This document shows, piece after piece, positions 1-8,988 of a stretch of 64,000 nucleotides of DNA (its first letter is position 1; each line of letters opens with the position of its first letter). The DNA comes from Marinobacterium lutimaris (GTDB taxonomy: Bacteria > Pseudomonadota > Gammaproteobacteria > Pseudomonadales > Balneatricaceae): NCBI RefSeq assembly GCF_900108065.1, contig NZ_FNVQ01000002.1, forward strand, positions 248,001 to 312,000. Reading direction: 5' to 3'. Made by a program: the position numbers and the translations under genes. The notes beneath the pieces were generated by a model. That model made no database searches and had not been told where the DNA came from. It saw only the letters and a list, made by a program, of their open reading frames with translations.

Positions 1-672
1 GAAGAACAGCAACTCGCTGATCGCGAACAGACCGACGATGGCGATAATGAAGTCCACACCCTCGTACAGTTCGAGAATGTTGTAGGTATAACGCTGGTTA
101 CCGGTGGTGATATCCACACCCACGGTAGCGATCATCAGACCCAGGGCTGCCGCCACAATGGTCTTGACCGGGTTCTTGCCGGTGATGCCGCCAAGGGTGG
201 CAAACGCCAGAGAGAACAGCGCAAAGTATTCAGCCGGACCGAACTGCAGCGCAAAGCGCGCCAGGATCGGGGCCAGAATGATCAGGCCGATAGTGGCCAG
301 CAGGCTACCGATAAAGGAGGCGATCGCGGAGATAGCCAGGGCCTCGGCGGCCTTGCCCTTCATCGCCATCGGATAACCGTCCAGCGTTGTCATCATCGCC
401 GGCTCATCGCCGGGGATGTTCAACAGAATACTGGAGATACGGCCACCATACATGGCGCCGGCATAAACGGCGGTCAGCAGGATCAGGGACGAGGCCGGAG
501 ACAGACCCAGGCTGAACGCCAGCGGGATCAGAATCGCCACGCCGTTGGCAGGACCAAGACCGGGAAGTGCGCCGATCAGCGTACCCAGCATGGCGCCTAT
601 CGCTGCAAACATTAGGTTTTCCGGCGTCAGCGCAACGGCAAAACCCTGCAGCAGATAACTAATTGTTTCCAT
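1..672 (-). CDS. tctA: TTT transporter large permease TctA, partial (C-terminus outside window)
   Basis: Membrane subunit of a tripartite tricarboxylate transporter, which takes up a carboxylate delivered by a periplasmic TctC protein. Reading leftward from an ATG at 672, about 224 residues are visible before the window edge; the family is usually about 500 residues, so over half is missing. The start reads METISYLLQGFAVAL, followed by the family's glycine/proline-rich stretch GALPGLGPANGVAILIPLAF, a second conserved block near GGRISSILLNIPGDEP, and several hydrophobic segments. It lies 13 bp downstream of tctB and ends the tctC-tctB-tctA order typical of these operons. The 29852-31363 gene is a paralogue. 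Substrate unknown. Confidence 0.93.
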   Translation of the reverse strand, partial: METISYLLQGFAVALTPENLMFAAIGAMLGTLIGALPGLGPANGVAILIPLAFSLGLSPASSLILLTAVYAGAMYGGRISSILLNIPGDEPAMMTTLDGYPMAMKGKAAEALAISAIASFIGSLLATIGLIILAPILARFALQFGPAEYFALFSLAFATLGGITGKNPVKTIVAAALGLMIATVGVDITTGNQRYTYNILELYEGVDFIIAIVGLFAISELLFF

Positions 673-685
673 CAGTTCAGCTCCA

Positions 686-1126
686 TCAGCTCAGCGAGAG
701 GATGCCGGCAGGCAGATGCAGTTCAAGCACGAAGTTGAACAGCACGTAGACCACAACCGCACAGCCCAAACCGGTCAGACCGGACTGCAGCGGGCGCGCC
801 CCTAGTCGCCAGCAGAGCACTGCCACCATGAAGGTGGTGGAGATGACAAATCCAAGCGGCGCCAGCAGCGCAGCAAAGATAAACAGCACAACCAGAACGA
901 AGCCCAGATCCAGCAGGGTTTTGACACCCGGCCAATCCTGATCGGGATCCGGCTTTACGATCATGTAGATACTGCTCAGACCAAGAATCACCGACAGCAT
1001 CAGAGGAAAGGTTTCAGGACCTACTTCTTCAGCCCCACCAAACGGCTCTGGGAACTGGCTGGCCTCCCAGCCGTACACGACGGCCAGGAGGAGCAGCAGG
1101 ATCCCGAGGATGCGATCCCCAATCAT
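686..1126 (-). CDS. tctB: TTT transporter small permease TctB
   Basis: Small membrane subunit of the same tripartite tricarboxylate transporter, 146 residues, close to the normal TctB size. An N-terminal hydrophobic helix (residues about 5-20, GILLLLLAVVYGW) is followed by a soluble turn and three further hydrophobic segments (about 42-58, 72-100, 118-138). The ATG at 1126 overlaps the end of tctC by four bases (ATGA arrangement), which indicates translational coupling. TctB sequences are poorly conserved; the call rests on size, topology and operon position as much as on sequence. Confidence 0.9.
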   Translation of the reverse strand: MIGDRILGILLLLLAVVYGWEASQFPEPFGGAEEVGPETFPLMLSVILGLSSIYMIVKPDPDQDWPGVKTLLDLGFVLVVLFIFAALLAPLGFVISTTFMVAVLCWRLGARPLQSGLTGLGCAVVVYVLFNFVLELHLPAGILSLS

Positions 1127-2106
1127 TTGATCAGTCCAATCTCGATAGACAGGTCACGGATATCCTGAACCTGCTGGTTCACGAACGTGGTGAACTCTTC
1201 GCCGGATTTATGGAACGGCATCAGACCGTTCTGCTGCATCACGGCTTTCCACTCATCGCTGGCATAGATGCCATCGACGGTTTCGGTCCACCAGTTGTAG
1301 GCATCATCAGAAATGCCAGCCGGCAGATAGAAGCCGCGCCAGTTAGGAGCGATCGCCTGGATGCCCTGCTCTACCGCGGTCGGCATGCCGGCGTATTCGC
1401 CCGGCAGACGCTCTTCGGACATCACAGCCAGTACGCGCAGATCGCCGGACTCAACGAAGCCGAGGACTTCAGACACATCACCGGTAAACGCCTGGATGTG
1501 ACCACCGACAACCTGGGTGATCGCTTCGGCACCACCGTTGTAAGCGAGGTATTTAATTTTCGGCAGGTTTTCTACGCCGTCAGCCTTGGCTGCGATCAGC
1601 ACTTTCAGGTGATCCCAGCCGCCCGCAGCACTACCACCACCGAATTTCACGGAGGTAGGCTCTTCCTTAATGGCGGCGAACAGTTCGTTCAGGCTCTTGT
1701 ATGGAGAATCGGAAGCGACGGCAATAACGCCGTAGTCTGCGCCCAGTGCACCGACCCAACGAACCTGGTCAGAGTTAAGCCCGGCGAACTGGCCCTGCGC
1801 CAGACGCGTAGTGGTTGCAGTACTTGCCGCCACGATCAGCGACTCATCGCCTTCACGCTTGGAAACAGTATGTGCAAATGCAACACCGCCACCGGCGCCC
1901 GGCATGTTAACGGTCTGTACGTTGCCTTCGATGTACTTAAGATCGGTCAGCACCTTGCCGACGCTACGGCAGGTAAAATCCCAGCCACCGCCCGGGTTAG
2001 CCGGTGCAATACACTCAGCGGTGCGCGAAGGCTCGAAAGCGTAGGATTGGGAAGCTGCGAATACGAGGGAGCTAGCAAGCAGCAGCTTGCGGATAGGACG
2101 TTGCAT
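1123..2106 (-). CDS. tctC: TTT transporter periplasmic substrate-binding protein TctC
   Basis: Periplasmic solute receptor of the tripartite tricarboxylate (Bug/TctC) family, 327 residues. A signal peptide is clear: basic MQRPIRK, a hydrophobic core, and a likely cut after SQSYA near residue 23. The mature protein begins with a Bug-type loop (CIAPANPGGGWD) that contacts the ligand carboxylate, and GAGGG follows near residue 70. First gene of the operon. The ligand cannot be read from sequence; the neighbouring polyamine genes do not settle it, because this family normally binds carboxylates. A hairpin lies in the 333-bp upstream region, and the promoter should be there. Confidence 0.93.
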   Translation of the reverse strand: MQRPIRKLLLASSLVFAASQSYAFEPSRTAECIAPANPGGGWDFTCRSVGKVLTDLKYIEGNVQTVNMPGAGGGVAFAHTVSKREGDESLIVAASTATTTRLAQGQFAGLNSDQVRWVGALGADYGVIAVASDSPYKSLNELFAAIKEEPTSVKFGGGSAAGGWDHLKVLIAAKADGVENLPKIKYLAYNGGAEAITQVVGGHIQAFTGDVSEVLGFVESGDLRVLAVMSEERLPGEYAGMPTAVEQGIQAIAPNWRGFYLPAGISDDAYNWWTETVDGIYASDEWKAVMQQNGLMPFHKSGEEFTTFVNQQVQDIRDLSIEIGLIK

Positions 2107-2175
2107 AATGCGATCTCTCCGAGATTATTGTTTTTGTCGTGAGAACCGGCCGCTTTGGGGAAGACCGGCCTTACG

Positions 2176-2195
2176 CAGGCCGTATGCGCGGCCTG
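2176..2195. other. Hairpin upstream of tctC
   Basis: A 7-bp inverted repeat CAGGCCG/CGGCCTG with a 6-base loop, about 70 bp upstream of the tctC start. It may be an operator or a structure in the 5' leader. It has no U-tract, so it is not a convincing terminator. Confidence 0.4.
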
Positions 2196-2309
2196 ATCAC
2201 AACCAAAACATAGTCGCAGAGTCGCTGTCTTGAAAGTTAACGTTAATATTAAGCGTTTAGGCCTTAACGGCCCTTTTGTTCATAAAGTTCACGAGCGCGG
2301 GCGACAGAT

Positions 2310-2432
2310 GCAGGAGACGCGCCTCCGCGCCGATACGCTCGGCACGGCGGTATTTCAAACCACAGTGATTGATCGCGACGGGGCGTCGCTCCTACTCAAA
2401 AGCCCCGGTAGGAAGCGCGCCCCGCGCCGATT
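2310..2432. repeat. REP-like palindromic element cluster (three units)
   Basis: Three related 25-bp units resembling Pseudomonas-type REP sequences (GTAGGAG, then a GC-rich palindrome, then GAT). A degenerate forward copy lies at 2310-2334, an inverted copy at 2371-2395 (reverse complement begins GTAGGAGCGACGCC) and a forward copy at 2408-2432 (GTAGGAAGCGCGCC). The spacer after the first unit contains GGCACGGCGGT and TTCAAA and recurs in the cluster at 14005-14175. Non-coding, between the tctC promoter and the convergent end of the oxidoreductase gene. REP-like status is by pattern; no copy count is available. Confidence 0.7.
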
Positions 2433-2439
2433 GATACCG

Positions 2440-3741
2440 TTACAGGAGGTCTTTCATCCGGTAGTACAGCATCCCCATCGCCAGCAGCGGAGAGCGCAGC
2501 GCGGGCCCGCCGGGGAAGGTCATATGTTTGACCTTGTCGAACACATCAAAACGTTCCGCCTGACCGCTGAGCATCTCGGCGATCACCCTCGCCGCCATAT
2601 GAGTGGCATTGACGCCATGACCCGCATAAGCCTGGGCAAAGAGGATATTCGGCGCATCCGGCAGGCGGCCGACCTGCGGCAGGCGGTTAGCGCCGATACC
2701 GATCATGCCGCCCCACTCGTAGTCGATTTTCACACCCTTGAGCTGCGGGAACACACGCTCCATATTGGGTCGCAACGCGCCGGTAATATCGCGCGGGTCC
2801 TTACCCGAGTAGTTACACAGACCACCGAACAGCAACCGGCGATCCGCCGACAGGTGGAAATAATCCAGCGCCACGCTGAGATCGGCAAAGGCCATATTCT
2901 GCGGAATGATCTCCGCCGCCTGCGCGTCGCTCAGCGGCTCGGTGGCGACTACATAACTGCCAGCGGGCAGTACCTTGCCGCCGATATGCGATTCCAGCTT
3001 ATGGCCGATATAGGCGTTGCCGCAAAGCACCAGGTAGTTGCAGCTCACCTCGCCGTTCGGAGTAACCACACGGGGCTTATCGCCCTTTATGATCTTCTCC
3101 GCTGGCGAGTATTCAAAAATCTGTACACCAGCTTCTTCCGCGGCCACCGCCTCTCCCAGCACCAGGTTCAGCGGGTGCAGGTGACCGCTACCCATATCGA
3201 CCATGGCGCCCAGATAGCGGTCGGAGCCGATCACCTCGCCGACCTGCTCACGGTCGAGGATTTTCAGGTCATAGCCGTAACCCAGCGCCTTAAGCTCTTC
3301 GCGCTCGGCGGCCATCTCGTCCATATGACGCGGTTTCAGCGCCAGGTCGCAATAGCCCATCTGCAGATCGCAGCCGATGTTGTAGCGTTCGACCCGCTTG
3401 CGGACGATCTCAACCGCTTCGATCCCCATGCGGCCCAGCGCCTCAACGCCGCTATCGCCGATCTGGTCACGAAACTGATCGACACCATGGCCGATGCCGC
3501 GAATCAGCTCACCGCCATTACGCCCGGAAGCGCCCCAGCCGACACGCTTGGCTTCCAGCAGCGCCACGGAAAAACCCCGCTCAGCCAGTTCCAGCGCCGT
3601 ATTCACGCCGCTGAAACCGCCGCCGACAATGCAAACATCTACCTCCAGCGAGCCGGACAGCGCCGGCCTTTCTTTCTGATAGCGCGCCGTGGCGGTATAG
3701 AAGGAGTTGGGGTAGTTATTGCTGTGTACGGGGTCTTTCAT
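2440..3741 (-). CDS. puuB: FAD-dependent oxidoreductase, gamma-glutamylputrescine oxidase (PuuB) type
   Basis: A 433-residue DAO-family flavoenzyme. In the Puu pathway PuuB oxidises gamma-glutamylputrescine to the aldehyde with release of ammonia and peroxide. The dinucleotide-binding motif VCIVGGGFSGVNTALELAERG sits near residues 33-53 and GWGASGRNGGE near 68-78; both are typical of the PuuB/OrdL group. There is no signal peptide, so it is cytosolic. The ATG at 3741 is preceded by GGGAGA. It is the last gene of the minus-strand operon puuA-aguB-aguA-puuB, 66 bp after aguA, and that context makes a polyamine substrate likely. Closely similar DAO enzymes act on other amines, so the exact substrate is inferred. 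Confidence 0.82.
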   Translation of the reverse strand: MKDPVHSNNYPNSFYTATARYQKERPALSGSLEVDVCIVGGGFSGVNTALELAERGFSVALLEAKRVGWGASGRNGGELIRGIGHGVDQFRDQIGDSGVEALGRMGIEAVEIVRKRVERYNIGCDLQMGYCDLALKPRHMDEMAAEREELKALGYGYDLKILDREQVGEVIGSDRYLGAMVDMGSGHLHPLNLVLGEAVAAEEAGVQIFEYSPAEKIIKGDKPRVVTPNGEVSCNYLVLCGNAYIGHKLESHIGGKVLPAGSYVVATEPLSDAQAAEIIPQNMAFADLSVALDYFHLSADRRLLFGGLCNYSGKDPRDITGALRPNMERVFPQLKGVKIDYEWGGMIGIGANRLPQVGRLPDAPNILFAQAYAGHGVNATHMAARVIAEMLSGQAERFDVFDKVKHMTFPGGPALRSPLLAMGMLYYRMKDLL

Positions 3742-3807
3742 GCGAGTCTCCCGGGTCCATCGGGTTAATAGGTGATAAACACTTTTAAGGTCTTAGGGCA
3801 TAAGGTC

Positions 3808-4896
3808 TCAGGGCATGGGCTGCTGCTGGGTAATACAATGAATATTGCCCCCACCCAGCAGGATCTCACGCCCCGGCACGGCAACAATCTTCCGATCCGG
3901 GAACATCTGCTGCATCAGCGCCTGTGCGGGCTCATCGGCCGGGTCACCAAAGCGCGGCATAATGACACCGCCGTTGACCAGAAGGAAGTTCACGTAGGAA
4001 CCGGCCAACCATTCGTCAGGGGTTCTTGGCTGGCTGCCCTCCACCTGTTCCACGCCCTGGCATTCGGCCTCGGTGGCGTAGATCGCTGACGGCAGCGGCA
4101 TTTTGTGCACTTTAAGCTCACGCCCCTTGGCATCGCGGCTCTGCTCAATCACCGCCAGTGCCGCGCGGCAACGCTCGTAGTTGGGGTTAGCGGGATCATC
4201 GGTCCAGGCCAGCACCAGCTCACCGGGAGCCACGAAGCAGCAGCAGTTATCCACATGGCCGTCGGTCTCATCGTTGTAAAGCCCTTCCGGCAGCCAGATC
4301 ACCTTGCTGACGCCCAGGTAATCGCCCAGCAGTTGCTCCAGGTCGGCACGGCTTAGATGCGGGTTACGGTTGGGGTTGAGCAGGCACTCTTCGGTGGTGA
4401 TCAGCGTGCCTTCACCATCCACATGGATAGAGCCGCCCTCGAGCACGAAGTCTGCCGCATAGCGATCACAGCCGGCGACCGCCGCCATTTTGGCGGCAAC
4501 CCGCTCGTCCTTATCCCAGGAAGCATAGAGCCCGCCGTTTTCGCCGCCCCAGGCGTTAAAACGCCAATCCACGGCACGCACGGTTTTGCCGTTGCTGACA
4601 AAAGTCGGCCCGGTATCCCGCGCCCAGGCGTCATCGCTGGAGATTTCCACCACGGAGATCCCGGGATAATCCAAGGCTAGCTGCGCACGGTCATACTGCG
4701 ATGCGCTGGCGCCCACGGTCACCGGCTCGAACTCGGCAATCGCTTTGGCAACCGCGGTGAACGCCTGCTGCGCAGGCACGGCGCCATCGCGCCAGTTGTC
4801 GGTGCGCTCCGGCCAGATCATCCAGACGCGCTGCTGCGGTGCCCACTCGGCGGGCATACTGAAACCATCCTGTAGCGGCTTGGCGTTCACTAGCAT
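3808..4896 (-). CDS. aguA: Agmatine deiminase
   Basis: Converts agmatine to N-carbamoylputrescine and ammonia, a step of the arginine decarboxylase route to putrescine. Length 362 residues is normal for the peptidyl-arginine-deiminase-fold family. Visible motifs are the N-terminal [31 protein letters not shown], the ELVLAWTDD region and the C-terminal GGGNIHC, whose Cys (about residue 354) is the expected nucleophile. The ATG at 4896 has a GGAG ribosome site. It follows aguB by 17 bp, giving the classic aguB-aguA pair. Confidence 0.96.
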   Translation of the reverse strand: MLVNAKPLQDGFSMPAEWAPQQRVWMIWPERTDNWRDGAVPAQQAFTAVAKAIAEFEPVTVGASASQYDRAQLALDYPGISVVEISSDDAWARDTGPTFVSNGKTVRAVDWRFNAWGGENGGLYASWDKDERVAAKMAAVAGCDRYAADFVLEGGSIHVDGEGTLITTEECLLNPNRNPHLSRADLEQLLGDYLGVSKVIWLPEGLYNDETDGHVDNCCCFVAPGELVLAWTDDPANPNYERCRAALAVIEQSRDAKGRELKVHKMPLPSAIYATEAECQGVEQVEGSQPRTPDEWLAGSYVNFLLVNGGVIMPRFGDPADEPAQALMQQMFPDRKIVAVPGREILLGGGNIHCITQQQPMP

Positions 4897-4913
4897 CGTT
4901 TATCTCCGTCCTA

Positions 4914-5801
4914 TTAACCTACCGATTTATGAGAGCCATCCAGCGTGGCCACAGCGGTGTACAGATCCGGCCGACGATCGCGGAACAGCCCCCAGGCCGC
5001 ACGTTGCGCCGCCAGTTTATCCAGGTCAAACGCCTGCACCAGCACCGTTTCAGATTCCTGATCCGCTTCGGCGCAGAACTCGCCATCGGGACCTGCGATA
5101 AACGAGGAACCGTAGAAGCGCAGCTCCACCTCGCCATCACGTTCGCGACCGATGCGGTTGGAGGCGATCACCGGCGTCAGGTTGGCCGCGGCATGGCCGC
5201 GCTGGGTATTCTGCCAGTGCCGGCGGGAATCCAGCGTCGCGTCCTGGGGCTCACTGCCGATAGCCGTCGGGAAAAACAGCAGTTCGGCACCGGCCAGCGC
5301 CATGGAGCGCGCGGTTTCCGGGAACCACTGATCCCAGCAGATGGCTACGCCGATGCGCCCGAAGGCGGTATCCCAGACGCGAAAGCCGGTATCGCCGGGC
5401 GAGAAGTAGAACTTCTCACTGTAACCCGGGCCGTCCGGAATATGGCTTTTGCGATAAACGCCAGGCAACACCTGGCCGTTCGCATCGATCACCACCAGGG
5501 AGTTAAAGCGTGCCTGACCGGCACGCTCGTAAAAGCTGATCGGCAGCACCACACCCAGCTCTTCGGCAACACCCCGAAAATGCTGGATCGCCGGGTTTTC
5601 CTCCACGCTGGTAGCCAGCGCGAGATACTCGGCATCGTGACGTTTGCAGAAGTACGGTGTTTCGAACAGTTCCTGCAGCAGGATAACCTGGGCGCCCTGA
5701 GCCGACGCCTGGCGTACCAGCTTTTCGCCGTTGGCGATATTCTCTTCCACACTGTCGCTGCAGGCCATCTGGGTGGCCGCGACAACAACCTGTCTTGTCA
5801 T
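4914..5801 (-). CDS. aguB: N-carbamoylputrescine amidohydrolase
   Basis: Hydrolyses N-carbamoylputrescine to putrescine, CO2 and ammonia, directly following agmatine deiminase. It is a 295-residue carbon-nitrogen hydrolase (nitrilase superfamily). The Glu-Lys-Cys triad is readable: Glu in LLQELFETPYF (about 42), Lys in YRKSHIPDGPGY (about 121) and Cys in GVAICWDQWFPE (about 158). These flanking sequences are characteristic of AguB rather than generic amidases. The ATG at 5801 follows AAGGAG at good spacing. It sits 24 bp after puuA and 17 bp before aguA in one operon. Confidence 0.96.
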   Translation of the reverse strand: MTRQVVVAATQMACSDSVEENIANGEKLVRQASAQGAQVILLQELFETPYFCKRHDAEYLALATSVEENPAIQHFRGVAEELGVVLPISFYERAGQARFNSLVVIDANGQVLPGVYRKSHIPDGPGYSEKFYFSPGDTGFRVWDTAFGRIGVAICWDQWFPETARSMALAGAELLFFPTAIGSEPQDATLDSRRHWQNTQRGHAAANLTPVIASNRIGRERDGEVELRFYGSSFIAGPDGEFCAEADQESETVLVQAFDLDKLAAQRAAWGLFRDRRPDLYTAVATLDGSHKSVG

Positions 5802-5825
5802 TTTTATTCTCCTTAGCAGGATCTG

Positions 5826-7214
5826 TCAGACTGTATGCAGGTACCAGGCGTATTCCAGGTCGGAAATCGTCTGTTCAAACTCGGCCAGTTCGTGCTCTTT
5901 GCAGGCGACAAAAATATCGATGAACTCGGATCCAAGATACTCACGCAGGACACTGGATGCTTCCAGCGCACGCAGGGAGTCGCGCAGGTTGCACGGCAGG
6001 CTCGGCTCAACCTTCTCGTAGGCGTTACCCTCGATCATCTCGTTCGGCTCAATCTTGTTGGTGATGCCGTAATGGATCGCCGACAGCATCGCCGCCATCA
6101 TCAGGTAAGGGTTGGCGTCAGTGCCGGCCACGCGATGCTCTATGCGGGTCGCTTCCGGTGCTCCGCCCGGAATACGCAGCGCGGTGGTACGGTTTTCTAT
6201 ACCCCAGGTCGGCGCCAGCGGCACAAAGAACTGGCTGCTGAAACGGCGGTAGGAGTTGATGTTCGGACAAAGAATGGCGAAATACTGTTCCAGGGTTTCC
6301 AGCAGGCCGCCCAGAGCCCAGCGCATGATATCGTTGGGCTTTTCATTATCGATGGCGAAGACATTGTTGCCATCCCGGTCCACCAGGCTGATATGCATAT
6401 GCATACCGTTACCGGCCTGATCTTCGTACGGCTTGGCCATGAAGGTGGTGTCCATGCCGTGGTCATAGGCCACGTTCTTCACCACCCGGCGCAGCAGCGT
6501 GGTGTTATCGCAGGAACGTACCGGATCATCCACATGGTTCAGGTTGATCTCGAACTGCCCCGGCGCAGATTCGGCGACAATAGTATCCGCCGGCAGCCCC
6601 TGTTCGCGGGCACTGGAGATGATATCGACCAGCAGATCGGTGTATTCGTCGAGCTCATCGATGGAGTAGACCTGCACACTTTCCGGGCGCTTGCCGGAGA
6701 TCGGCGAACAGGCGGGCTGCGGGCGGCCATTGACCATCTCCTGGTCGATCAGATAGAACTCAAGTTCAAAGGCGGTGACAGCGCGCAGGCCCAGCTCCTC
6801 GAAGCGGCGCACAACGCTGCGCAGGATCATGCGTGGGTCGGCAAAAAACGGCTCGCCCGGCTGTTCATACATAGACATCAGGCACTGGGCGATGGGACGT
6901 TTCTGCCAGGGTTCCATGGTCAGGGTGCCGGGCACCGGCAGACAGATGCGGTCGGAATCACCAATTTCCAGACCCAACCCGGTCTCTTCGACGGTTGTGC
7001 CCTGAATATTCAGGCCATAAATCGATGCTGGCAAGGCAACACCGGATTTAAATACTTTGGAAAGGACTGATTTATCGACTCTTTTTCCCCGTACTATGCC
7101 GTTCATATCGGCAATCAATAAATCGACGAACTGCACTTCGGGGTGTTTTTCAAGAAATGCTTCTGCTTCTTTTAATTCAGGATTTTCAGCATCCTTGGTA
7201 CATACATTCGACAT
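5826..7214 (-). CDS. puuA: Glutamine synthetase-family gamma-glutamylpolyamine synthetase
   Basis: ATP-dependent ligase that attaches glutamate to putrescine or a related polyamine, the first step of the glutamylated polyamine pathway. It has 462 residues. It carries glutamine-synthetase signatures: the N-terminal DLLIADMNGIVRGKRV, the metal-binding ELEFYLID, the FMAKPYEDQAGNGMHMHIS block, and NSYRRF with ENRTTALRIPGG. It lacks the Tyr-adenylylation region of true GlnA. It heads the operon puuA-aguB-aguA-puuB, so agmatine-derived putrescine is passed straight to glutamylation. The 319-bp divergent region shared with the paralogue at 7534 carries a palindromic site at 7377-7392. The start ATG has only a weak ribosome site. 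Confidence 0.93.
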   Translation of the reverse strand: MSNVCTKDAENPELKEAEAFLEKHPEVQFVDLLIADMNGIVRGKRVDKSVLSKVFKSGVALPASIYGLNIQGTTVEETGLGLEIGDSDRICLPVPGTLTMEPWQKRPIAQCLMSMYEQPGEPFFADPRMILRSVVRRFEELGLRAVTAFELEFYLIDQEMVNGRPQPACSPISGKRPESVQVYSIDELDEYTDLLVDIISSAREQGLPADTIVAESAPGQFEINLNHVDDPVRSCDNTTLLRRVVKNVAYDHGMDTTFMAKPYEDQAGNGMHMHISLVDRDGNNVFAIDNEKPNDIMRWALGGLLETLEQYFAILCPNINSYRRFSSQFFVPLAPTWGIENRTTALRIPGGAPEATRIEHRVAGTDANPYLMMAAMLSAIHYGITNKIEPNEMIEGNAYEKVEPSLPCNLRDSLRALEASSVLREYLGSEFIDIFVACKEHELAEFEQTISDLEYAWYLHTV

Positions 7215-7376
7215 TTTATCTATCCAGTTATTAAAAACAGCCCAATGGGATCGGACCGGGAGGCGGAGCAGCCAGGCAAGACGCCGGGGAAGAACGCACC
7301 AAAAAGATGCATTGATAAGGCTGACCGCACTATATATGTGCTATATAATTCTGATTTAAAAGCGGTTTACAGAAAA

Positions 7377-7392
7377 TACCTCCTGGGGGGTA
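7377..7392. promoter_or_regulatory. Candidate operator, 16-bp 7-2-7 palindrome (copy 1)
   Basis: TACCTCCTGGGGGGTA, a near-perfect dyad of two 7-base half-sites separated by two bases. It lies in the divergent region between the two glutamylpolyamine synthetase genes, 142 bp upstream of the 7534 start and 163 bp upstream of the 7214 start. Closely similar sequences occur upstream of the aminotransferase (15100) and of the aldehyde dehydrogenase (20894). NarL/FixJ-type helix-turn-helix proteins commonly bind 7-2-7 dyads, and such a regulator is encoded at 16728. Binding is inferred. Confidence 0.6.
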
Positions 7393-7533
7393 TTGTTGCT
7401 AAGCCGCTCCAAAACGATGATCGAACAACACTGAAATGATAGGACGAGGTTTCCGGAAAAGTCAGTTTTAAGGTATAGATTTACTGGTGTATAAAACATT
7501 TTCCGAAAGCTTCGCAGCAGATGGTTAAATAAT

Positions 7534-8892
7534 ATGGATAGCGATAAACCAGGCATCAAAGACTGGCTAAAAAACGAAGCGATTACCGAGGTGGAATGTG
7601 TAGTCAGTGACCTCACCGGCATTGCTCGTGGAAAGATTTCTCCGGTAGATAAATTTATCGCCGAAGGGGGTATGAGACTCCCGGAAAGCGTTCTATTGCA
7701 GACCGTCACCGGTGACTATGTAGAGGATGAACTCTACTATTCCCTGCTTCACCCCGCCGATATCGATTTCATCTGCAAACCCGATCCAAGCGCCGCCTTC
7801 CTGATTCCCTGGACCGAAGAAAAAACCGCCCTGGTTATTCACGACACCTTTGACCGTCAGGGCCGTCCCATCGAGCTGTCTCCCCGTAACGTACTGAAAA
7901 AAGTACTCGACCTTTACCGGGAAAAGGGCTGGAAACCTGTGGTGGCGCCGGAGATGGAATTTTACCTGACCGCCCGCACCGCCGACCCGGATCAGCCGCT
8001 GCAAGCGCCGATTGGCCGCTCGGGACGTCGTGAAAGCGGACGCCAGTCTTTCTCCATCGACGCTGCCAACGAATACGATCCGCTGTTTGAGGATATGTAC
8101 GACTGGTGCGAGGCTCAGGGCCTGGATATCGACACCCTGATCCACGAGGAAGGCACCGCGCAGATGGAGATCAACTTCCTGCACGGTGACCCGCTGCATA
8201 TCGCCGACCAGGTGTTTGTGTTCAAGCGCACCATGCGTGAGGCGGCGCTCAAACACAATGTAATCGCTACCTTTATGGCCAAGCCGGTCACCAACGAGCC
8301 CGGCAGCGCGATGCATATTCACCAGAGCATTCTGGACATCGAAACCGGCCGCAACGTGTTCAGCGCCGAGGGCGGTCAGCGCAGCGATCTGTTCCTGGCT
8401 CACGTAGCTGGCCTGCAGACCTATCTGCCGGAACTGATCCCGCTGCTGGCACCCAACGTTAACTCCTTCCGCCGTTTCCTGCCGGATACCTCCGCGCCGG
8501 TTAACGTGGAATGGGGCGCCGAAAACCGCACCTGCGGTCTGCGCGAACCCGAATCCAGCCCGGAAAACCGCCGCATCGAAAACCGCCTTGCCGGCGCCGA
8601 TGCCAACGTTTACCTCGCCGTGGCCGCCAGCCTGCTGGCCGGCTACCTGGGCATGATCGAGAACCTGCGCCCCACCCCACCCATCGACGGCCGTGCCTAC
8701 GACCGGGACAACCTGCGCCTGCCGGTCACCCTGGAAGCCGCCGTTGAGCAGATGGACGAATCCCAGCGGGTACGCGAATATCTCGGCGACCTGTTCGTCG
8801 ACGGCTATATCGCCACCCGCAAAGCGGAAATGGAAAACTTCAAACGCGTCATCAGCTCATGGGAACGGGAGTTCCTGCTGCTGGCCGTTTGA
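7534..8892 (+). CDS. Second glutamine synthetase-family gamma-glutamylpolyamine synthetase
   Basis: Paralogue of the enzyme at 5826-7214, 452 residues, with the same fold: VVSDLTGIARGKISP near the N-terminus, metal-binding PEMEFYLT, FMAKPVTNEPGSAMHIHQS, NSFRRF, and ENRTCGLREPESSPENRRIENR. The two are clearly diverged (ALPASIYGLNIQG against RLPESVLLQTVTG). This suggests different amine preferences, as with the paired SpuI and SpuB enzymes of Pseudomonas aeruginosa. It is transcribed divergently from puuA and followed by a hairpin and a repeat element before the polyamine transporter genes. The ATG is poorly served by a Shine-Dalgarno sequence. The specific polyamine substrate is not decided by the sequence. 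Confidence 0.9.
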   Translation: MDSDKPGIKDWLKNEAITEVECVVSDLTGIARGKISPVDKFIAEGGMRLPESVLLQTVTGDYVEDELYYSLLHPADIDFICKPDPSAAFLIPWTEEKTALVIHDTFDRQGRPIELSPRNVLKKVLDLYREKGWKPVVAPEMEFYLTARTADPDQPLQAPIGRSGRRESGRQSFSIDAANEYDPLFEDMYDWCEAQGLDIDTLIHEEGTAQMEINFLHGDPLHIADQVFVFKRTMREAALKHNVIATFMAKPVTNEPGSAMHIHQSILDIETGRNVFSAEGGQRSDLFLAHVAGLQTYLPELIPLLAPNVNSFRRFLPDTSAPVNVEWGAENRTCGLREPESSPENRRIENRLAGADANVYLAVAASLLAGYLGMIENLRPTPPIDGRAYDRDNLRLPVTLEAAVEQMDESQRVREYLGDLFVDGYIATRKAEMENFKRVISSWEREFLLLAV

Positions 8893-8920
8893 TCATTAAA
8901 AAATAAACAAGAATACCGGC

Positions 8921-8946
8921 GTAACCCGATAGCGATAGAGGGTTAC
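8921..8946 (+). terminator. Possible hairpin terminator after second synthetase
   Basis: GTAACCC and GGGTTAC form a 7-bp stem around a 12-base loop, 28 bp after the stop codon. The stem is short and there is no following U-tract, so termination here is only a possibility. Confidence 0.35.
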
Positions 8947-8988
8947 AGCCGGAAGCTCTCGCCCCTTGTTGTAGAAGTCAAAAAACTA

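Noticed and set aside
1210-2142. 310-residue open frame on the plus strand
   Set aside because: Antisense to tctC with low-complexity composition.
2230-3768. 512-residue open frame on the plus strand
   Set aside because: It lies opposite the FAD oxidoreductase gene, has His/Arg/Gln-rich antisense composition and no recognisable domain.
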